Assembly (NCBI GenBank): GCA_021822115.1
Contig: JAJZSA010000067.1
Coordinates: 1-12,170, forward strand
DNA length: 12,170 bases
Source: Pseudomonadota bacterium
Lineage (GTDB): Bacteria; Pseudomonadota; Gammaproteobacteria; Burkholderiales; Gallionellaceae
Direction of reading: 5' to 3'
Shown here: positions 7,816 through 12,170 of the stretch, in pieces
Numbering within the stretch: the stretch's first letter is position 1
Layout: every line of letters starts with the position of its first letter
The notes under the pieces: model-generated
The model's input: the letters and a program-made list of their open reading frames with translations, nothing else
What the model was told of the DNA's origin: nothing
The model's database searches: none
Made by a program: the position numbers and the translations under genes

Positions 7816-10215
7816 ATGTCCGCACCCAACAAGATCCGTCTGGTCTCCTCGCGTGAGGAGGAGCATCCCGCAGAATCCGAGGCCATCCTCGAATCGCGCA
7901 ACCGCATCGAAGCCGAGATCGATGCCCAGCTCGCCGCCCAGGCACGTTCGCGCGCCGAGGCGCATGCCCGCGCCATCGCGCAAAGCAAGGCGCAACGCGA
8001 GAGCGAGATCGCCGAACAACTCGAACTGCGCAACCGCGCCGAAGCGCAATTGGTGGAAGAGGTGCGCAACCGGCTGGAACAGGAACGTGCCCTGACTTTG
8101 GCGGCACAGGAAAAGGTCGCCACCGAAGCACAATTGGCCGAGTCCGTGCGTATCCGCAAGCAGTCTGAGCAGGAAGCCCAGGCCGAGCTGGCGAAACGCA
8201 TCGCGGCGGAACAGCGCCTGCATGAAGAACAGCGTCGCCGGGCCGAGATCGAGCATGAAGTCGCCCTGAAAGCACAGGAACAGGAAAGCGCGGAAGCCGA
8301 ACTGACCCGTCTGGCCGCCGAGAAATTGAAGAAGGAGCGCGAGGTCGTGGCGCTGGTGAACGCCAAGCTCGCCGCGGAACGTTCGGTGCAGGAAGCGCTC
8401 ATCGCACGTGAACGCAGCGAAGCGCTGGCCTTGAGCGAAGCGCAGGCGCGCGTCGCGGCGGAACTGGAAGTGCAACGTGCCGCTGCCGCCCGTGCAGAGG
8501 AAGAACGTGCGTTGACCGAGAGCATCGAACTGCGCACCCGTGTCGAACAGCAGAACGAAGCCGAGATCGCCGCACGCAATGCGGCCGAGTGCCGTATCGC
8601 CGAGATCGCGCGCCAGACGTTGGAGAAGGAGCAACAGGCGCGCATCGCAGCGGAAGAGAAGCTGGCGGCGGAGCAGGAAGCCCTGCGTCTGCTGAACGAG
8701 CGCGTGGAGACGGAACGCAAGGCAGCCAAAGAGCGTGAGGAAGCCAATCGCTTGCTGCGCCAGGCCGAAGCCGATGCGCGCGATCTGCTGGTCGCGGAAG
8801 AGCAGGCACACCGTGCCGCCGCATCGCGCGCCGAGACGGAACGCCAGCTGGTACGCGAGGCCCAGCAGCGTGCCGAAGCCGACATGTACGTGGCACGTGC
8901 GCTGGAACTGCAACTGGCTGCGGAACAAGAAGCCATCACCAATGCCCGCAAGCAGCTGGAGATGGCCGAGCGCGCCCAGGAACTGGCCGCCGAGAAGGCG
9001 GCTGCGGAACAGGAGCTCTATCTGGCCGCGCAACAACAGGCTGCCTACGAGAAGCAGGAACTGCAACTGCTGCAAGAGAAGCTGGACAGCATCAATCAGC
9101 AAGTGGCGGCAGCCGCCGAGCGGGTGCAGCTGGCCATCGCCGCTTGTGAGGCAGAAGAGCTGCGTTTGACCGCCGAGCAGGAAGAGCAGGCGGCCATGCG
9201 GCAGCGCATCGAAGCCGATCAACTGGCGGCCCAGGTCGCCGAACAGCGTGCCGAAGCCGAACTGGAAGCCGAGCGTGTGGCGCGTGAATATGCTGAATCC
9301 GAGCGACAGCTGCTCGCTACTATCGCCGCCCGACAGGCTGAAGACCAGCAATTGCTGGAAACCAATATCGCGCGTCTGGAAGAGGAGCGTCGTGCCGAGC
9401 AGGCGGTGGCTGAGCGACTGATCGCGGAGCAAGCGATGTTGCAGGCCGCCGGTGAAAAAGAAGCACTCGCCGCACGTGCCGCCAACATGGCACGCATGAA
9501 GACCCTGGCATTGAACGAAGCGCTCAAGGTCGAAGAAGCGGCCTTGCAAGCCGATGCCCGTGCCGTAGTGGCCGCGCGTCAGCGTCAGGCTGCCGCCGCC
9601 GACGCATTGCGTGTCGCACAAGAGAACGTGCGTGAACAAGAGGCGCTGGCCCAGATCGAGCAAGCCCGTGTAGCAGCCGAGACCGAACTGGCCGAACGCC
9701 TGGCTTTGGAGACGGCCGCGCAGACCGAGCAGGTCGCCGCACTGCAACGCGAGAGCGAAGCGGTGGCGGCACGCATCGAGAGCGAACAGCAATTGCGCGA
9801 GATGAGCTTGCAGCGTGCCGAAGCCGAGCGTCAGGCCAAGGCCGTGGCAGAAGAGAAGGCCAGATTGCAGGCCGAGCTGAAGCTGATGAACGAGGCTTAT
9901 GCCGAGAACGATGTGCGCAAGAACAGCGAACTGCGCGAAGAGATGCAGATGCTGAACGCCGAACTGGAGACCGAGAACCTGTTGGGTCGCCTGCGTCGCA
10001 GCCGCTGGGTGGCGCGCATGTCACAAGGTGCGCTGGCGGCCAGCCTGTTGATGGCGGCTACGCTGTGGCTGGGGGCGGCGCAACCGACCGCCTATGCTTC
10101 GGGGCAGATCGCTACCAAGCCGGTGGCGGTGCAAGCGACGCAACAGCGCGTCGATCTGGCCAGCTTCCAGATGTCTACCGAGATCAGCTTGCCGCAGACA
10201 CCGACAGCCGAGTGA
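7816..10215 (+). CDS. Membrane-anchored long helical-repeat protein of unknown function
   Basis: A 799-residue protein, extremely rich in Ala, Glu, Gln and Arg and almost free of Pro and Gly up to residue 723. Residues 30-631 form 43 units of 14 residues (separate entry), so a long rod-like coiled coil or helix is expected. Further helical sequence continues to about 722, with the unit register shifted by 7 near 646-653. A basic patch RLRRSRWVAR (725-734) precedes one hydrophobic helix (about 736-755). By the positive-inside rule the rod is cytoplasmic and the tail of about 44 residues faces the periplasm. No signal peptide, ATPase motifs or enzyme domain is seen, so labels such as SMC ATPase are not supported. 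The start is ATG with GAGGTG 5 nt upstream. It stands alone between the GGDEF-EAL gene and the converging copper ATPase. A structural or scaffolding role is inferred only from shape. Confidence 0.85.
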   Translation: MSAPNKIRLVSSREEEHPAESEAILESRNRIEAEIDAQLAAQARSRAEAHARAIAQSKAQRESEIAEQLELRNRAEAQLVEEVRNRLEQERALTLAAQEKVATEAQLAESVRIRKQSEQEAQAELAKRIAAEQRLHEEQRRRAEIEHEVALKAQEQESAEAELTRLAAEKLKKEREVVALVNAKLAAERSVQEALIARERSEALALSEAQARVAAELEVQRAAAARAEEERALTESIELRTRVEQQNEAEIAARNAAECRIAEIARQTLEKEQQARIAAEEKLAAEQEALRLLNERVETERKAAKEREEANRLLRQAEADARDLLVAEEQAHRAAASRAETERQLVREAQQRAEADMYVARALELQLAAEQEAITNARKQLEMAERAQELAAEKAAAEQELYLAAQQQAAYEKQELQLLQEKLDSINQQVAAAAERVQLAIAACEAEELRLTAEQEEQAAMRQRIEADQLAAQVAEQRAEAELEAERVAREYAESERQLLATIAARQAEDQQLLETNIARLEEERRAEQAVAERLIAEQAMLQAAGEKEALAARAANMARMKTLALNEALKVEEAALQADARAVVAARQRQAAAADALRVAQENVREQEALAQIEQARVAAETELAERLALETAAQTEQVAALQRESEAVAARIESEQQLREMSLQRAEAERQAKAVAEEKARLQAELKLMNEAYAENDVRKNSELREEMQMLNAELETENLLGRLRRSRWVARMSQGALAASLLMAATLWLGAAQPTAYASGQIATKPVAVQATQQRVDLASFQMSTEISLPQTPTAE
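7903..9708 (+). repeat. 43 in-register 14-residue (42-bp) units in the helical protein
   Basis: Writing residues 30-631 in rows of 14 gives 43 rows without one insertion or deletion. In the first 20 rows (30-309) position 5 is Glu in 20/20, position 1 is Lys/Arg in 18/20, position 8 is non-polar in 19/20 and position 12 is non-polar in 18/20. Over all 43 rows, position 5 is Glu in 31 and Asp in 4, and position 1 is Lys/Arg in 34. The DNA units are diverged, so this is a protein-level repeat under constraint or an old duplication series. Confidence 0.9.
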
Positions 10216-10233
10216 TTCATCGCAGGGGAGGGG

Positions 10234-10262
10234 AGCGGTGGCCGTGCGCCACCGCTTTTTTT
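10234..10262 (+). terminator. Strong rho-independent terminator of the helical-repeat gene
   Basis: A perfect 9-bp stem, AGCGGTGGC (10234-10242) with GCCACCGCT (10248-10256), closes a 5-nt loop and runs into seven T (10256-10262). It starts 19 nt after the stop codon. It acts on plus-strand transcripts. Read from the other side there is no T-tract, so it does not obviously end the converging copA transcript. Confidence 0.9.
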
Positions 10263-10271
10263 ATGGGTGTC

Positions 10272-12170
10272 TCAGCGGGTGTGCTTGGGTTGCCAGCGTT
10301 TCAGCAACAAGGCATTGCTCACCACTGACACCGAACTCATCGCCATCGCCGCCCCGGCGACCACCGGATTGAGCATGCCCAGCATCGCCAGCGGGATGCC
10401 CAGCACGTTGTAGCCGAAGGCGAAGAACAGGTTCTGCTTGATCTTGCGCAAGGTGGCGCGCGACAGGTCGATGGCATCGGCCACCGACATCAGGTCGTTG
10501 CGCATCAGCGTGATGTCCGCGGCTTCCAGCGCGATGTCGCTGCCGCTCTTCATGGCGAAACTCACGTCGGCGGCGGCCAGCGCCGGGGCGTCGTTGATGC
10601 CGTCGCCCACCATGCCCACCACCTTGCCGCCGGTCTTGAAACGCGTGATGTGCTGTGCCTTGTCCTGCGGCAACACTTCCGCCAGGTATTCATCCAAGCC
10701 CGCCTGTTGCGCGATGGCGCGTGCAGTCGCCTCGTTGTCGCCGCTCAGCATCACCACGCGCAAGCCCATGCCGCGCAGATGCGCTACGGCGTCGCGACTG
10801 CTCTCGCGCAATCGGTCGGCCAGCGCGATGCTGCCCAGCAACATGCCATCGCGAGCCACTACGATCACGCTGCGGCCTGCAGCCTGGGCGGCAGCCAGTG
10901 CCGCATCATCCAGTGCCACACCCTGACTGCGCGCGAAGGCAGCCGAGCCGAGCAGGCAGTCCACGCCGTCGCAACGCGCGCTCACACCCTGGCCGCTGTG
11001 TTCGCGCAAATCGGTGACTTCATAAGAGGCGTTGTCGTTGGCATGGGCCAGCACGGCGCGTGCCAACGGATGGGTGGAATGCTGGGCCAGGGCGATGGCG
11101 GTATGCAGCAGTTCGGCTGTGTCGTGCCCATCGGCAGGGATGACGTCGGTCACGGCGGGCGTGCCTTCGGTCAGGGTGCCGGTCTTGTCCAGCACCAGGA
11201 TGTCCAGTTTGTGTGCACGTTCGAGCGCGGCGGCGTCCTTGGCCAGGATGCCGGCATGTGCGGCGCGACCGGTGGCGACCACCACGGCGGTCGGCGTGGC
11301 CAATCCCAAGGCGCAAGGACAGGCGATCACCAGCACCGATACCGCATTGATCAGCGCGAGGCTGAACTCGCCCTGATACAACCACCAGCCGATGAAGGTG
11401 AGCAGGGCGATGCTCAGCACGGTGGGTACGAAGATGCCGGAGATGCGGTCGGCCAGGCGCTGGATGGCGGCTTTGCTGCCTTGCGCCTGTTCCACCAGAC
11501 GGATGATGGCGGCGAGCTGGGTCTGCGAACCGACCGCCAGCGCGCGGCAGCGCAGCACGCCTTGCTGGTTGAGCGTTGCGGCGTAGACCTTGTCGCCGGG
11601 CTGTTTGCTCTGCGGCAGGCTCTCACCGGTGAGCATCGCTTCGTCGATGGCCGAATCGCCTTCCAGCACGATGCCGTCCACCGGCACGCTCTCGCCGGGG
11701 CGCACGATATAGATGTCCTCGGGGCGCAGCGAACCGGCCGAGACGTCGAGCAACTGGCCGTTGCGTTCGGCATGGGCGAGTTTGGGTTGCAGGTTGACCA
11801 AGGCTTCCAGTGCGGCCGAGGCCTTGCCCTTGGCGCGCGCTTCCAGCAGCTTGCCCATCAGTACCAGGGTGATGAGGGTGGCGCTGGCTTCGAAATAGAC
11901 CGGCTGGTCGAGCCCGAGCAGCCATACGGCCAGACTCATGAAATAGGCGGCGCTGGTACCCAGTGCCACCAGCACGTCCATGTTGCTGCCGCCGCTGCGC
12001 AGCGCCGCCCAGGCGCCATGGTAGAAACGAGCGCCGGCCCAGAACTGCACCGGTGTGGCGAGCAGCCATTGCAGCCACAGCGGGAACATCAGATGCACGC
12101 CGGCGAACATCAGTGCCATCTCGCCGATCAGGGGCAGGGTGAGCAGCAGCGAGAGCAGGAAATGGTTGCG
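10272..12170 (-). CDS. copA: Copper-exporting P1B-type ATPase, 5' end cut by the window edge
   Basis: The frame is open from the right edge (12170) to the TGA at 10274-10272, giving 632 visible residues. The ATG at 12119 lies inside the membrane domain and is not the true start. The protein exports Cu(I) (possibly Ag(I)) across the inner membrane at the cost of ATP. Visible motifs, numbered from the edge: TGES (181-184), the transmembrane metal-binding CPC (284-286), phosphorylation loop DKTGTLT (328-334), HP of the nucleotide domain (367-368) and GDGIND (522-527). FGYN and MAMSSVSVVSNALLLKR near the C-terminus match the Tyr-Asn and Met-Ser-Ser metal-site residues of Cu(I) pumps, which separates it from Zn/Cd pumps. 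Any N-terminal heavy-metal-binding domains are outside the window. It converges with the helical-repeat gene, 56 nt apart. Confidence 0.93.
   Translation of the reverse strand, partial: RNHFLLSLLLTLPLIGEMALMFAGVHLMFPLWLQWLLATPVQFWAGARFYHGAWAALRSGGSNMDVLVALGTSAAYFMSLAVWLLGLDQPVYFEASATLITLVLMGKLLEARAKGKASAALEALVNLQPKLAHAERNGQLLDVSAGSLRPEDIYIVRPGESVPVDGIVLEGDSAIDEAMLTGESLPQSKQPGDKVYAATLNQQGVLRCRALAVGSQTQLAAIIRLVEQAQGSKAAIQRLADRISGIFVPTVLSIALLTFIGWWLYQGEFSLALINAVSVLVIACPCALGLATPTAVVVATGRAAHAGILAKDAAALERAHKLDILVLDKTGTLTEGTPAVTDVIPADGHDTAELLHTAIALAQHSTHPLARAVLAHANDNASYEVTDLREHSGQGVSARCDGVDCLLGSAAFARSQGVALDDAALAAAQAAGRSVIVVARDGMLLGSIALADRLRESSRDAVAHLRGMGLRVVMLSGDNEATARAIAQQAGLDEYLAEVLPQDKAQHITRFKTGGKVVGMVGDGINDAPALAAADVSFAMKSGSDIALEAADITLMRNDLMSVADAIDLSRATLRKIKQNLFFAFGYNVLGIPLAMLGMLNPVVAGAAMAMSSVSVVSNALLLKRWQPKHTR

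Noticed and set aside
7443..9792. Very long open frames on the minus strand (674 and 502 codons) opposite the helical-repeat gene
   Set aside because: They are low-complexity (Ser/Ala/Cys/Arg-rich or Leu/Phe/Gln/Gly-rich) mirror images of a biased, repetitive plus-strand gene. Opposite a 42-bp-phased sequence built from few codons, stops rarely arise. No family features or ribosome sites were seen.

Overview
The window looks like chromosomal DNA of a Gram-negative proteobacterium, probably a betaproteobacterium. This rests on gene style and GC-rich coding sequence on the right half, with no rRNA or other marker to fix it. It splits into a left part (about 1-5100) with intermediate GC and AT-richer flanks, and a right part (about 5518-12170) of GC-rich housekeeping-style genes.

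Left part: a complete five-gene phosphite uptake and oxidation operon on the minus strand, in the order ptxA (ATPase, 4740-3937), ptxB (periplasmic binding protein, 3933-3073), ptxC (permease, 3059-2253), ptxD (NAD-dependent phosphite dehydrogenase, 2241-1234) and ptxE (LysR regulator, 1228-359). Gaps between genes are 3, 13, 11 and 5 nt. PtxB captures phosphite in the periplasm, PtxA/PtxC import it, and PtxD oxidises it to phosphate with reduction of NAD. Upstream of ptxA lie a Pho-box-like direct repeat and a perfect inverted repeat with the LysR-type T-N11-A pattern. A hairpin and T-rich tract follow ptxE. The whole operon is bracketed by two copies, in inverted orientation, of a 97-nt sequence (209-305 and 4997-5093, 79/97 identical without gaps). 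The left edge (1-127) looks like the end of an IS21-family insertion sequence. Together these suggest an acquired module.

Middle: 5094-5517 is an AT-rich non-coding stretch with an orphan minus-strand terminator-like hairpin and a possible sigma-54 type promoter. It leads into a membrane-bound MASE1-GGDEF-EAL cyclic-di-GMP enzyme (5518-7716) with both catalytic signatures and the inhibitory I-site present.

Right: 7816-10215 encodes a 799-residue Ala/Glu/Arg/Gln-rich helical protein of unknown function. It holds 43 consecutive 14-residue units (residues 30-631) in one uninterrupted register, then a single C-terminal membrane helix and a short tail. This is the most unusual gene of the window. 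A strong terminator separates it from the converging copA-type copper P1B-ATPase gene (12170-10272), which runs off the right edge.
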